Shown here: piece after piece, positions 32,611-42,014 of the stretch
Layout of the letters: each line of letters starts with the position of its first letter
Numbering within the stretch: position 1 is the first letter of the stretch
Assembly: GCA_019694835.1 (NCBI GenBank)
Contig: JAIBBE010000066.1
Location: 1 to 64,000, forward strand
From: Fimbriimonadaceae bacterium
GTDB lineage: Bacteria > Armatimonadota > Fimbriimonadia > Fimbriimonadales > Fimbriimonadaceae
DNA length: 64,000 nucleotides
Direction of reading: 5' to 3'
The notes under the pieces: generated by a model
Seen by the model: only the letters and a program-made list of their open reading frames with translations
Databases searched by the model: none
Told to the model about the DNA's origin: nothing
Program-made: the position numbers and the translations under genes

Positions 32611-34046
32611 ACCACATCTGCCCTAAGCAGCTCGTCAAATTTTAGGTATTCCTTGTCCCTCGCTCGCAGCTCGTTCCAGATATTCTGCCGATATTCTAAG
32701 GCAGGAAGCACGCATAAGTCTTCAAGCTCTGAGCGGTTGTAGACTTCGTGAGGAAACAACAATTTAAGATACCCGCTTGCTATAGCGCGAACGGCCTCTT
32801 GATTTCTATGATATGGCGCAGAACCTGATAGCCTCACACGAGAGGTTACTGCTTGATCATAAGACAGTTCATCTCGAAGCCCACATAACACTTCACCGAA
32901 AAAGTCCGACTTCATTCCGAGGCCACTAGAAAATGACTTTGTGTTAAGCTTAGGCAGTTTCCAACCGGGCACAATACCGCGGAACCGATCAAGCAAAGCA
33001 GATTCATGAAACTCACGAGGTAGTTCTTGCACTAACGAATCGCCAAGAGGCATGAGATCCTCATTCAATGGAATGTTTGCCAAGAGCACCAGAGAGCAGT
33101 CTGATCCAGTCTCATATTTGCCGCCACGCGTAATCTTGCCATTCGCGAGGTAGCCCTTCAACCCACCAACGATCTCGCTAGAATGTCCAAGTTTCAAGGT
33201 CTGGACTTCATCCAATACGACGACTTTGAAGCGGGCAAGTAATCCCCACTGGCCGGAAGCATTGTTTACAAACAAGACTGCAGGTGAGACTGATCCTGAT
33301 GAGATAAGCCGGACACGAGGGCTGATATTCTCATACAGGTAGCTTTTTCCTGTGCCCTTCGGTGCGAGCTCCATCAAGTGCATGCTTTGCTGGGTCAGCG
33401 GAAGCAGCCGCGACAGGGCGTACAAGTGCTGCTGCGGTGTCATTGATGTCGCGTCCAATCCCATCGAATCAATCAGGAGGTGGATCCATTCAGTGGTCGT
33501 GAACTTAGCTCTTGCAGCCTTAAACAGCTCCACATCGATAGTGGCCTGCATCGGCTTGAAGTCAGCTAGGTAGACACCAGGTCCACCTTCGATAGTTGCA
33601 ATTCCCCACATGCCTTGCTTCAGAAGGTCAGGATAATCGTGCATCGTTGATTGCAGAATCTGAGCATCACGAATTCCTAGGAGCGGAAACACCGCCCTTG
33701 TGTCTGCTTCCTTATCCTTATGAAGTACAACCTCAGCTTCGACTGAGGTCAGTACCCTAAGCACTTGGCCCGATGAAAGGCGAAGCCTCACGACAGGAGC
33801 TTCTTCCGTGGTGGGCATCTTCTCTCTTGCCCAGTCAAGAACCTTCCGCCCGTCATCTATCGACAGTGGGCCGTCTCCAGGAACAATTGAGCTAAGCACC
33901 CACTCACCGACATAAGCCGGGATTCCACGAGCGGTCAACTTGGAAGCAGGAAGTCGCCGCTTATCAATGACAAGGTCGCCAAAAGCATCACGAACCTTGG
34001 TTCGCAGTTCTTCAAGCTCAAACTTGCTCTCGTAGCCCACTGTCAT
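32607..34046 (-). CDS. brxL: BrxL-type AAA+ ATPase lacking the Lon domain
   Basis: A 479-residue protein matching the N-terminal and ATPase parts of BrxL: FTTTEWIHLLIDSMGLD, LMELAPKGTGKSYLYENISP (Walker A 228-236), VVVLDEVQTL (Walker B, about 275-284), the FHESALLDRFRGIVPGW block and LKLLFPHEVYNRSELEDL. Normal BrxL has about 680 residues with a Lon-like C-terminal domain. This one stops just where that would begin, and a separate Lon-like gene lies two genes downstream. BrxL forms ring assemblies on DNA and is needed for phage restriction in BREX. It overlaps pglZ by four bases (ATGA). Confidence 0.88.
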   Translation of the reverse strand: MTVGYESKFELEELRTKVRDAFGDLVIDKRRLPASKLTARGIPAYVGEWVLSSIVPGDGPLSIDDGRKVLDWAREKMPTTEEAPVVRLRLSSGQVLRVLTSVEAEVVLHKDKEADTRAVFPLLGIRDAQILQSTMHDYPDLLKQGMWGIATIEGGPGVYLADFKPMQATIDVELFKAARAKFTTTEWIHLLIDSMGLDATSMTPQQHLYALSRLLPLTQQSMHLMELAPKGTGKSYLYENISPRVRLISSGSVSPAVLFVNNASGQWGLLARFKVVVLDEVQTLKLGHSSEIVGGLKGYLANGKITRGGKYETGSDCSLVLLANIPLNEDLMPLGDSLVQELPREFHESALLDRFRGIVPGWKLPKLNTKSFSSGLGMKSDFFGEVLCGLRDELSYDQAVTSRVRLSGSAPYHRNQEAVRAIASGYLKLLFPHEVYNRSELEDLCVLPALEYRQNIWNELRARDKEYLKFDELLRADVV

Positions 34047-36100
34047 AGGTCACCAAGTAGATCGATGTTTTGCTTCTGCATTTTTCTGACAAGCGTCGTA
34101 AAGGGAACGGCGATTGCACGAATTTGGCCGTCCGGAGCCTTCAGTTCAAGAGTGGCCACTTCAGAGACGCGATCAAACAAACTAGGAAGATCCAGAATTA
34201 TTGGCATAGTCGTAGCAGGTGGCACGAATATAGAATGAGCATCGATCTCGATATCCTCTTTGTCCATCTTCCAGCATACGCGAACCAGATGCAGCGCAAC
34301 TATTGAGTGATTTTCGACAGACACATGCAACTGGCCGCCTTGCCCCTCTATTCCGTGCTGTTCGACGTGACCGGAGACCAGAAGGTCCATCGGTGCCTTT
34401 CGAAGCTCCATCCAGTGTACAAAGCCTTCCTCAGGTAAGAGGCCGCCATGGGGATACCACACTTCAGGGACCCCTTTGAATGTCGTTGCGCCAAGGGCCA
34501 CGACAGCATCACCTTGCGAGTCGAAGCCGTAGAGTTCACCATTTAGGCGAACTGATCCCGGGGGGACGTCGCCGCTATCACGCGGCACCTGCAGTATGGC
34601 TCGTCGATGCACTTTTCCCTCGCTAACCCGGTCCACGGTTGGCTCCACCCTGCCCAGACAACGGCCATGATCTGCGCATAGAATGATGCGGTCGATCGGC
34701 AAATCATCGCAAATATCCGACAGCTCGTCCGCAATCATGTCCAACTGCGAGCGCGCCAGCCTTTTCAGCGTTGAGTCATTGACGCTGAGAGTTTCGTATG
34801 CCCTATCTGGTTGCAGGAGCTTGACGATTACCAAATGCGCGTTTGCTTCTAAAAGCGCCTTCGCTTTTGCTAGTGATGTAACCGCATCGCCTTCATCTTC
34901 GCTGAAGGCTGCCGCGACGCCTGCAGTCATGCTTGGCCTACAAACTTCAGTTACCGTTGGAACTGCTGCGAGAAGCCACTCCGAATTCACGATAGTCCAC
35001 TGAGGGTGTCTTGACCTGAACCTCTTGAAGAGAGCACTTGTGTCATCGGGCAATGGGCCATCTAGAATCAGAAGAAGAGCCGACCGAGCGTCCGAATCAA
35101 TGGCTCTAACTCTGTGCATCGCTAAGGGCCCCTTGCCACTTCCGATCCCGTCTCGTATTGCGGCAAGATATACTTTTGAAAAAGCATCCCAAATTGGAGC
35201 AACTACATCATCCGATGCAATCTGGCGGGCGTGCATCCACCTTCGATAGGGCAGGTAACTTGATTCGAACCATTGCCCCAACTCGGAGAAATCATCAGGC
35301 ACTTCTGATGGCGGCGTCGGAGGGCATGCTTCGCGCAGTGTCGTCAAGTGCTGCCCATCCAGATATGGATGTACGAGCTCGAAGAGGGCGGCGTCTGCCG
35401 GAAGTCCGTTCCGAACTGCCAAGGCGTAAGCCTTCGCTACTTCCGTCTTAGCTGGAATGGCCGCCTCGGATGTTAATGCAACCCGCAGCCCTCCAGGACC
35501 ACTTGCTGACAGTTGCTTTAGGGTCCAAGCCTCGATCGCATTAGCAACGTGAGGCTCCTCGTATACCCGGAATTTCGAAACAAGTACAGGGCTTCTGACT
35601 CCGACAAGGTGCTCGACTATTTCATCTTGACTGGCATGACTAGCAATTCTATAAGCGTCTGTTGAAGGAGCATCCGCGAATTCATCCAAGACACATTCCA
35701 ATAGGACACCCTCTCCTTGCGAGAGCAACTGGCCCAGTCTCCAACGAGCCACTGCCTCAGCGTGGTGGAGAGATGGTCGCGGTGCGGATGGGAAACCTAA
35801 CTTCAACTGAGCCCAGGCGAAAACGGAGGAACAATTCGCAGCTTCGTTGTCGGGCACAAGCAAGGATGCGTAGGGCGCTAACTTTGAAAATCTGGCGAGT
35901 AGCCAGGATCTTGCACTTTGAACTTCTTCAACGTGCCAGCCCCGGACATATGCAATGGTCTTCAACCAGGTCGCCAATTGGCTATCCGATGAAACATGGA
36001 TCACTTCGTCTCGTGCCAGGGCTCTAAAAACCTCAGCGTCACAAGTCACGGCTGTATCTGGAAGCATCGCCGACGGCCCAACACGGAGCTTCTTAACCAT
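34043..36100 (-). CDS. pglZ: BREX phosphatase-fold protein PglZ
   Basis: A 685-residue member of the PglZ family, the hallmark of BREX, with an alkaline-phosphatase-superfamily core. Visible marks are the metal/nucleophile strand LLLILDGPLPDD (Asp347), ADHG at 476-479, and the C-terminal signature HGGLLPEE at 551-558, matching the HGGxSPEE block of PglZ proteins. The start shares one base with the brxC stop. The N-terminal ~300 residues are helical, as in other PglZ proteins. Its exact biochemical role in BREX is unsettled. Confidence 0.88.
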   Translation of the reverse strand: MVKKLRVGPSAMLPDTAVTCDAEVFRALARDEVIHVSSDSQLATWLKTIAYVRGWHVEEVQSARSWLLARFSKLAPYASLLVPDNEAANCSSVFAWAQLKLGFPSAPRPSLHHAEAVARWRLGQLLSQGEGVLLECVLDEFADAPSTDAYRIASHASQDEIVEHLVGVRSPVLVSKFRVYEEPHVANAIEAWTLKQLSASGPGGLRVALTSEAAIPAKTEVAKAYALAVRNGLPADAALFELVHPYLDGQHLTTLREACPPTPPSEVPDDFSELGQWFESSYLPYRRWMHARQIASDDVVAPIWDAFSKVYLAAIRDGIGSGKGPLAMHRVRAIDSDARSALLLILDGPLPDDTSALFKRFRSRHPQWTIVNSEWLLAAVPTVTEVCRPSMTAGVAAAFSEDEGDAVTSLAKAKALLEANAHLVIVKLLQPDRAYETLSVNDSTLKRLARSQLDMIADELSDICDDLPIDRIILCADHGRCLGRVEPTVDRVSEGKVHRRAILQVPRDSGDVPPGSVRLNGELYGFDSQGDAVVALGATTFKGVPEVWYPHGGLLPEEGFVHWMELRKAPMDLLVSGHVEQHGIEGQGGQLHVSVENHSIVALHLVRVCWKMDKEDIEIDAHSIFVPPATTMPIILDLPSLFDRVSEVATLELKAPDGQIRAIAVPFTTLVRKMQKQNIDLLGDL

Positions 36101-39100
36101 CAGCTTTCTTCCGCCAAATCTTTGAGAAACTTAGCGAGTTCCAACAGGGTCTTCTTGTCATCCTTGATCCGATTTGCGATACTGCGGATATAGTCTGCAC
36201 TTCGAGTGACTAGGAGCGTCTCGATCTCAACGACATGGGAGGCTGCACGAAGTCGCCTGTCGCCGCTGACGTACTCAGGTGGAGACGCAAAATACTCCTG
36301 AAGTCTCTCAAGGTCTCGGATCTTTGTGGTTCTGGCAGCGATCGACCTTTCGTTGCGCTCGAAATCTTTATCGGCAGCGCGAATCCTGGCCGCCTCAGTT
36401 GATCGAAGAGAGGCCAAAACGCGCTCAGCCACTTGCTGGATAGCAGGAGGTGCCGATTTGTCATCGACGTACCTTTGGACTTCTTCCGCCTTTTTCAGAA
36501 GTTTTGAGCGGGCTTCGGGAGGGTTCTTGTCAATGGCCTGTAGGTCATCAATGAGTTGCAGGAATCGTTCGGCACGATCTCTGAGCTGGACGACCCCGTT
36601 AGCCTCTGGAGTTCCGTGAAGACGATCAGCGAGACGCTCAAGACTAGTGTTCAGCGCGTGAAGGGCCCGCCAATTGCCAACCTGAGAAAGCGTTACCTGA
36701 ATGGAGCCCGCTGGATCAGCGAGTCCAGAAATCTCGGCATCAATATCGGCAAGCTTCGCCGCGAGTTTTTCCTCCACCTCCGGAGCCAAAGGTGCAATCG
36801 ACTCGGCTTGCTTTAGGAAGGCTTCACGTGCCTGCCGCAGTTCCAGCAGCGTCTGCCGCTTTGGCTGAAATCCGCGAAGTTCTCCTACGAGCTCCTTCTG
36901 CTCCGCCAGAGATGCAAGCAGCTTCCTGCGCTCGTCAAGTTTGACGAGAGTTTCCCGAACTTGTTCCGCAAATCCCGTTGCCCCAATCTTAGTTGCCTTG
37001 GACTCCAGTATCCGGAGCCTCTCTCTTTGCAGTTCATACTGAGTCAAATCCTTGATTTCCGCTGACGCTGCGCCATTCGTTTCCCAAACACTAGTAAGTG
37101 ACTCACTGACATTCGTCCGTAACTCAATTGGGGCGGGCCAGCCCTCATTGACTCGTCCAGGGGTTGCCTTTCCAAGCTTCTCCAAGCAGTCCAGCAGCCT
37201 TCCTGGATTGTTAAAAGACTCCGCAACACCGTTGACCAAGGCATAGTAAGCGCGGGCCGCCTCCAGGTCGGCTTGAAGCACTTGAACGGCAGACTCGCAA
37301 CGTGACTCCCAACCTTCCAATGGGGCTTTCAGAAAATTCTCGAGAACCCTGATAACCTCAGTTGCTTCCGCGCGCGTGAAGACTTCACTTTGGCTCTCAA
37401 TCTGTTCAATGAGAACCTTCGCTCTCTCGTTGAGCTCTCCGATGTCTTCACGTTTAATCTTCAGCCGCAGTAGATTGCCGAGTAATGTTGTCATCTTCTG
37501 GTCAGGACAAAGCCTGGACATGGTCGTTGGACCATCCAGATTCAGTTGTACTTCTCGGCCCTGAGAGCCGAGCCATCCGCATGTGACCAGAGCTACGGTG
37601 CAAGTATCGAGTCCATAGGGTGGTCGGGCAAATCGTTGAAGAATTGGAGCAAGGGGTCGAGAACTACCTGCTGGGAATTCTTCGTGAAGCTCAGCCCACA
37701 GCGCAAGGATTCGTGAATCGTTCGGACTGCGAAGTTGGTAGTCCGCATCGAGAATGCCCCATTCGTTCCGGAGATAGTTCTCCGCGACAGTCATGGCGGG
37801 ACCGTTTGGTTCCGCTGTCCTTATCGCGTTTACAGATCCTGTTAGAAGCGCGCCGGCCAGTTTTGCGCAACCGTTCGTGAAACTGTGCTGTCCCAAATGT
37901 GAGGCGGATGAGAACTTTGCGGGGCCCTTGGAATATGCCTTACGTAGCAGTCCGGCTCCTACGGCTTGATCGCTCTTATCCCCGAGCGCATCCAGCGTTG
38001 ATCTGAGGGGCGGAGCCACAATCCGAGTCACCTTTTCGCGGCCATACTTGTCGACCGCCGCACGAAGACGCTGCTTGACTTGGTCAAGGCCTGTGGTCCA
38101 CTGATCACGCAGTTTTATTCGATCGTCTTGGCTAACAAGATCTGTCGCCGCCAGATCAACAAGGGCGGCTTCAACCGCGCTCGCGACTTCAGTTGCAGTC
38201 ACGATCACCACTGGAGGGGCTTCGAGAGAAGGATATGCTTGTTGAATCAGTGAAGGGCCCTCCCTTTTAATCCACTCGACATCGTCCGGAGAAAGGGGAA
38301 GAAACACCAACTCGACAGCACGGACCCAGTCCTTGGTTCCAGCAAAGGACAACTGGTCAGAGAAGCGGGGAAGCTTGGACAATAACCCTGCTTCAAGCTG
38401 AGATCGCATGGCAACCAGCCGCACAAAACCCCAGTCCGTACTGGATCCCCAGTCGACGGCCGCTGGCTTCGCGCGCATGAAGTCAGGGGCGGATGAAGCG
38501 ACAAGCGTCGTGAGCTCATCGATTGACTTCAAGTCGAGGCGAACATTCCCACGGGCGGCACGTAATGCCTGCTCAAACTGAGCACGGTTCGCGCCACTGA
38601 AGAAGCGATATGCGCCGGAAACTCGTTCAAGTTCAATGATTCCCCTTTCCAACAGGTCATCAAGAGTTTCCTGAGCGGTCTGTAGACTTATGCCCGCAAT
38701 CTCAGAAACGAGTCGAGCGTATCCGCCTCTACCGGCATTTAGAGTGGGTAGGTTGCCAGCCGCAATAAGGGTCATCGCTCGGAGCACCCAATCGTGCTCT
38801 GCCGAACAATCGCCGCCCAGCGAATCCCTCGCCGCCTCCACTTTGCTTCGAAGCTCCGATTTGAACATCGGAAAGAATGGCTCATAGAGCTCGTTCGCGA
38901 CGATCCAGTTCGGATGACCGTCCACCAGTGCATCCTGGTCCGTCATGCGGAAGAACTGATCCTTCACGAATTCCAAGACACCACGTGGGTTTTGCACCAC
39001 GTCAAAGCGAAGGTTGCTCAGTAGCATCGTTGAGATCGGATGCAAAGGAAACGAGCCGATCGTGATCTTGTTCTTGACTTGGTCGAGACTGTAACCAAGT

Positions 39101-40278
39101 TCGACGCTAAGCCGATCCTTGAATGCCTCAAAGGTGACGATCGTGGCATCGCGAATGGACTCGGTAACCGACGGCTGGAACACTTCCCATTGACTTGGTT
39201 GCTGCTCTAGAAGTCCATCGAGCACTGCTTCCAGTTCCGATCGGAGTTCGTAGCGATGCTCTCTGGGTATTCGGTTGAGCTGCTTCGCAACAGGATTATC
39301 AGGCAATAGTTCGCCAATCGACCTTCTGGCAGCCTCGTTCGGATCCATGGTTCCTAACGCGACCAGAACTGCGGTTCCATGCTTCCTGCGCTCAGGGGCG
39401 AGAATCGCCTCGAACAGGTCTTGCAGCGTATCTCCCGGCTCGGGGCGTCGCGCTACCGAATCAATGAAGACATGGAACTCATCGAAGATGATAGCGATGC
39501 CCGTGAAGGGCTTGCCTTCTCCGCATAGGTCATCATGCAACGTATCAAGGAGGCTGCGAACAGTGATTTCGAACCCAAACTGCTTCGGGATGCCATCCGC
39601 CACAACGGCAGCCGATAACTCGTCAACGAGCCGCCTGAAATCTGTCCGAGAGTCTCGTTCAACCAGGGATTTTCGAATGTCTGCAAGATCGCGTCCCTTT
39701 TTGTTGAGCCATTCCTTTGCAGCCGATTCCGTCGTCGCATCCAGTCGATCGATCCACTCCAGAGCTTTGGCTTGCCAAAGCGGGGGAGCGTAGTCTTTCG
39801 ATGCCTCATGACGAAGCAACTCCCTCTCGACTTCCTGCAATACCGCCTGCTTCAAGTTGGGCATTTGGTGGCCTTGCAGACAGAGAGTCAAGTACGGCTT
39901 GGGATGCGCTTGCCGCCAAGCTAAGATCTGTTCCGCGTGCTCCTGCGATGAGACTGATGCCAACAGCTCCTGAATCTTGCTAAGATTGCTATCGCCCCAG
40001 GGCTGGCCGAAGAAGTTAGCGAGCACGACCCCGAAGTGGGTTTTTCCGTGTCCGTAGTTGGCCGTCAGCGACCAAATGTTCTTTTGGCCGGTGGCCAACC
40101 CGATCCCGACCATCCTGAGCCAATCCCAACTTCCGAACACGGGCTTTTTCTCGAGCCTAGCAAAGCAGAATGACCCACACAGCTCTGCATTGGACTCCGG
40201 CTTGCGGAAATCCATGAGGTCAATCGCAGTGGCAAAGCCTGCGTCGCGATTCAGTCTAACAAGATCGTGTACCTTCAT
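36100..40278 (-). CDS. brxC: BREX P-loop ATPase BrxC/PglY
   Basis: A 1392-residue ATPase, slightly longer than the usual ~1200 for BrxC/PglY. Walker A is YGHGKT (75-80), followed by HFGVVLANFFG, and Walker B is FDEFH (265-269). A long coiled-coil-rich C-terminal third is visible around residues 1090-1390. BrxC is a core BREX component thought to help recognise or remodel DNA with BrxB/PglZ-type partners. It precedes pglZ with a one-base overlap. The ATG at 40278 follows an AGG-containing leader. Confidence 0.88.
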   Translation of the reverse strand: MKVHDLVRLNRDAGFATAIDLMDFRKPESNAELCGSFCFARLEKKPVFGSWDWLRMVGIGLATGQKNIWSLTANYGHGKTHFGVVLANFFGQPWGDSNLSKIQELLASVSSQEHAEQILAWRQAHPKPYLTLCLQGHQMPNLKQAVLQEVERELLRHEASKDYAPPLWQAKALEWIDRLDATTESAAKEWLNKKGRDLADIRKSLVERDSRTDFRRLVDELSAAVVADGIPKQFGFEITVRSLLDTLHDDLCGEGKPFTGIAIIFDEFHVFIDSVARRPEPGDTLQDLFEAILAPERRKHGTAVLVALGTMDPNEAARRSIGELLPDNPVAKQLNRIPREHRYELRSELEAVLDGLLEQQPSQWEVFQPSVTESIRDATIVTFEAFKDRLSVELGYSLDQVKNKITIGSFPLHPISTMLLSNLRFDVVQNPRGVLEFVKDQFFRMTDQDALVDGHPNWIVANELYEPFFPMFKSELRSKVEAARDSLGGDCSAEHDWVLRAMTLIAAGNLPTLNAGRGGYARLVSEIAGISLQTAQETLDDLLERGIIELERVSGAYRFFSGANRAQFEQALRAARGNVRLDLKSIDELTTLVASSAPDFMRAKPAAVDWGSSTDWGFVRLVAMRSQLEAGLLSKLPRFSDQLSFAGTKDWVRAVELVFLPLSPDDVEWIKREGPSLIQQAYPSLEAPPVVIVTATEVASAVEAALVDLAATDLVSQDDRIKLRDQWTTGLDQVKQRLRAAVDKYGREKVTRIVAPPLRSTLDALGDKSDQAVGAGLLRKAYSKGPAKFSSASHLGQHSFTNGCAKLAGALLTGSVNAIRTAEPNGPAMTVAENYLRNEWGILDADYQLRSPNDSRILALWAELHEEFPAGSSRPLAPILQRFARPPYGLDTCTVALVTCGWLGSQGREVQLNLDGPTTMSRLCPDQKMTTLLGNLLRLKIKREDIGELNERAKVLIEQIESQSEVFTRAEATEVIRVLENFLKAPLEGWESRCESAVQVLQADLEAARAYYALVNGVAESFNNPGRLLDCLEKLGKATPGRVNEGWPAPIELRTNVSESLTSVWETNGAASAEIKDLTQYELQRERLRILESKATKIGATGFAEQVRETLVKLDERRKLLASLAEQKELVGELRGFQPKRQTLLELRQAREAFLKQAESIAPLAPEVEEKLAAKLADIDAEISGLADPAGSIQVTLSQVGNWRALHALNTSLERLADRLHGTPEANGVVQLRDRAERFLQLIDDLQAIDKNPPEARSKLLKKAEEVQRYVDDKSAPPAIQQVAERVLASLRSTEAARIRAADKDFERNERSIAARTTKIRDLERLQEYFASPPEYVSGDRRLRAASHVVEIETLLVTRSADYIRSIANRIKDDKKTLLELAKFLKDLAEES

Positions 40279-40307
40279 TGAGGGCTACCTTTGTCGATTG
40301 TTCGGGT

Positions 40308-40748
40308 TCAAAGTACAACGAGTCGCTTCTCACTCTCGAGCTGATCCCGCTCGGGACCCTGAGGTCCCAAAAAGGAGGCACTTTTTGGCAATAGCAAAAT
40401 GACGGGGTGCGGGGCATTGCGAGCAAGGCGGGCGAATGCGAGCCAAAACTCATCAAGGTGCTGACGACTCCATCGAGATAGAACCACATCAAAGTTCTCA
40501 ACTAACCTGCAAAGGAATGGAGCGCTCTCGGCTGCAATCAGTCTCAGCTCGGCTATCATCTTGTCACAACTTTGGTCAACCCACCTTTGATCACTCTCAA
40601 GGCCTGCAAGGGTTCGACCAACCCAGTCAACACGATCAGCTGGGAGCCTCGTTGCCAGGTCTTCGGCTACGTTCAGCGTATACGCAAAGACAACACCGCT
40701 TCGATGATAGAGCGATTGGTCGGTGAATGCGCTTAGTTCATTCTTCAT
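40308..40748 (-). CDS. Unknown 146-aa BREX-operon protein
   Basis: I do not recognise this protein. The start MKNELSAF at 40748 lies seven bases after the DUF4007 gene stop; the frame is open 15 codons further. The product is helical in its first half and has a hydrophobic strand HPVILLLPKSA near residue 117, but no P-loop or metal motif. It is too unlike BrxF (type 3) to use that name. It lies between the sulfur/DUF4007 module and the core brxC-pglZ-brxL block and is co-directional, so it is a candidate new component. Confidence 0.75.
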   Translation of the reverse strand: MKNELSAFTDQSLYHRSGVVFAYTLNVAEDLATRLPADRVDWVGRTLAGLESDQRWVDQSCDKMIAELRLIAAESAPFLCRLVENFDVVLSRWSRQHLDEFWLAFARLARNAPHPVILLLPKSASFLGPQGPERDQLESEKRLVVL

Positions 40749-40755
40749 CGCCAAA

Positions 40756-41559
40756 TTAATCGTATAAGCCGGCCATGACCTCGCTGACGTCATGCCACCG
40801 ACGAACTATCTGATGGGGAGGAGCAGAAGTATAGAGATCGATTATTCCAAGTTGCTTCACCTTCTCAAGAAGTGCTTCTATATCAAGTTTCGAGAGCCTA
40901 AAGATATCCTGGAATCTCGAAGCGGACAGGAATGTATCCATTCCAGCCGTGAGCTGATCTGGATGAATATCACTCCAGCGTTTTGCCAAGACATAGGCGA
41001 CCACCGCTGCGGAAGGCCGCGCATTCGGAGCTGTCCCAACGTAAGCATCCCCATTCCAGCTCATCAACGCTAGATTTCCAAGGAGGTCAGCTTTGGTGTA
41101 GCCATCAGTAAGTTTCGTGACAGCGGCCTGGATCTTGGGACGGACCACTGACTCCCCCTCAGAAACAACATTAGCAAGCTCAATTGAAGTTCGCGGTGCT
41201 CCAACAATCAAGAAATCAAGCATCAACTTGCCCCAATAAGTAGGACCGCGTCCAGCCGGGTCGACCAAGCCAAAGTGCATGAGCCATATCGAATCCATTT
41301 CCTCAAGAAAAGGATCGTGAACAATCACCCTTTCGCCGAGCTCCGTGAGTCTTCTCCCATTACCAGCCTCCTCCACAAAACCACAACCTACTCCCAGGTT
41401 TGGGATGGCAATGGCCATGTTTGCGCCCAAATCTGTCCCCCGGCGGATGACGTCCCGGTTCGCACCCGGGTTGTCGCGCAGAAAGCGCAGGACACTCGAA
41501 AGCCGTTCGCGGCTCAGCTGTAGACCCTCGTGAAAGTTAATTCCTATGCGCTTAGTCAT
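40756..41559 (-). CDS. DUF4007 family protein, second copy
   Basis: A 267-residue DUF4007 protein: FHEGLQLSRERLSSVL at the start (the family's F-x-x-HE block), RGTDLGANMAIAIPNLGVG, RRLTELGERVIVHDPFLEE and SIWLMHFGL. DUF4007 proteins occur beside PAPS-reductase-like proteins in DNA phosphorothioation and BREX type 4 loci; their job is unknown, and the fold looks like winged-helix DNA-binding. The start at 41559 overlaps the stop of the upstream gene (ATGA). Confidence 0.82.
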   Translation of the reverse strand: MTKRIGINFHEGLQLSRERLSSVLRFLRDNPGANRDVIRRGTDLGANMAIAIPNLGVGCGFVEEAGNGRRLTELGERVIVHDPFLEEMDSIWLMHFGLVDPAGRGPTYWGKLMLDFLIVGAPRTSIELANVVSEGESVVRPKIQAAVTKLTDGYTKADLLGNLALMSWNGDAYVGTAPNARPSAAVVAYVLAKRWSDIHPDQLTAGMDTFLSASRFQDIFRLSKLDIEALLEKVKQLGIIDLYTSAPPHQIVRRWHDVSEVMAGLYD

Positions 41560-42014
41560 TTTCGATAAAGCTCCTGCCTCAAGACTTCCATCAGGCGAAA
41601 CGAGCATAACAAGTTTGTAGCCTCTTCCTTCCAAAACTCAAGCATTGGAGACTGGATCTCTGCGTGTGAGACAGACCTAACCAGGACCGACGTGAAACCA
41701 GTCCTTAGATGTTCCAGATCTTCCGAGTTAACACCGGGCACCGGGACAAGCTGCCAAAAGTCGGAGTTTCGAAGATGGATAAACGGATTTGCAAGTTGCA
41801 CCCTATCTGTAGGTCCCTGTGTAAGAGAAAAGTAGAGCCGAAAACGATTTTCCAACCGAGAATCTGGCTTGATAATGCCATCCCACGTCGGCGTGCTTCG
41901 AGCTATATCTAGCGCTGCAAGTAGTAGGACAACCTTATGCGGTTTGTGTGAGGCACCGCTCTTCAGTCGACGAGACGGAGCAACTGAAGATACGAGCTGA
42001 TCCAACGGGTTCAT
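41556..42014 (-). CDS. Stand-alone ScoMcrA-head-like protein
   Basis: A 152-residue protein resembling the N-terminal head domain of ScoMcrA-type and related HNH endonucleases: KPHKVVLLLAALD at 24-36, the spacer DSRLENRFRLYF, and NPFIHLRNSDFWQL at 76-89. In full-length enzymes this head accompanies sulfur-binding or SRA domains and an HNH nuclease; here it stands alone. It overlaps brxP by four bases (ATGA), so it is made together with the PAPS-reductase-like protein. A role as adaptor or modification reader is inference. Confidence 0.7.
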   Translation of the reverse strand: MNPLDQLVSSVAPSRRLKSGASHKPHKVVLLLAALDIARSTPTWDGIIKPDSRLENRFRLYFSLTQGPTDRVQLANPFIHLRNSDFWQLVPVPGVNSEDLEHLRTGFTSVLVRSVSHAEIQSPMLEFWKEEATNLLCSFRLMEVLRQELYRK

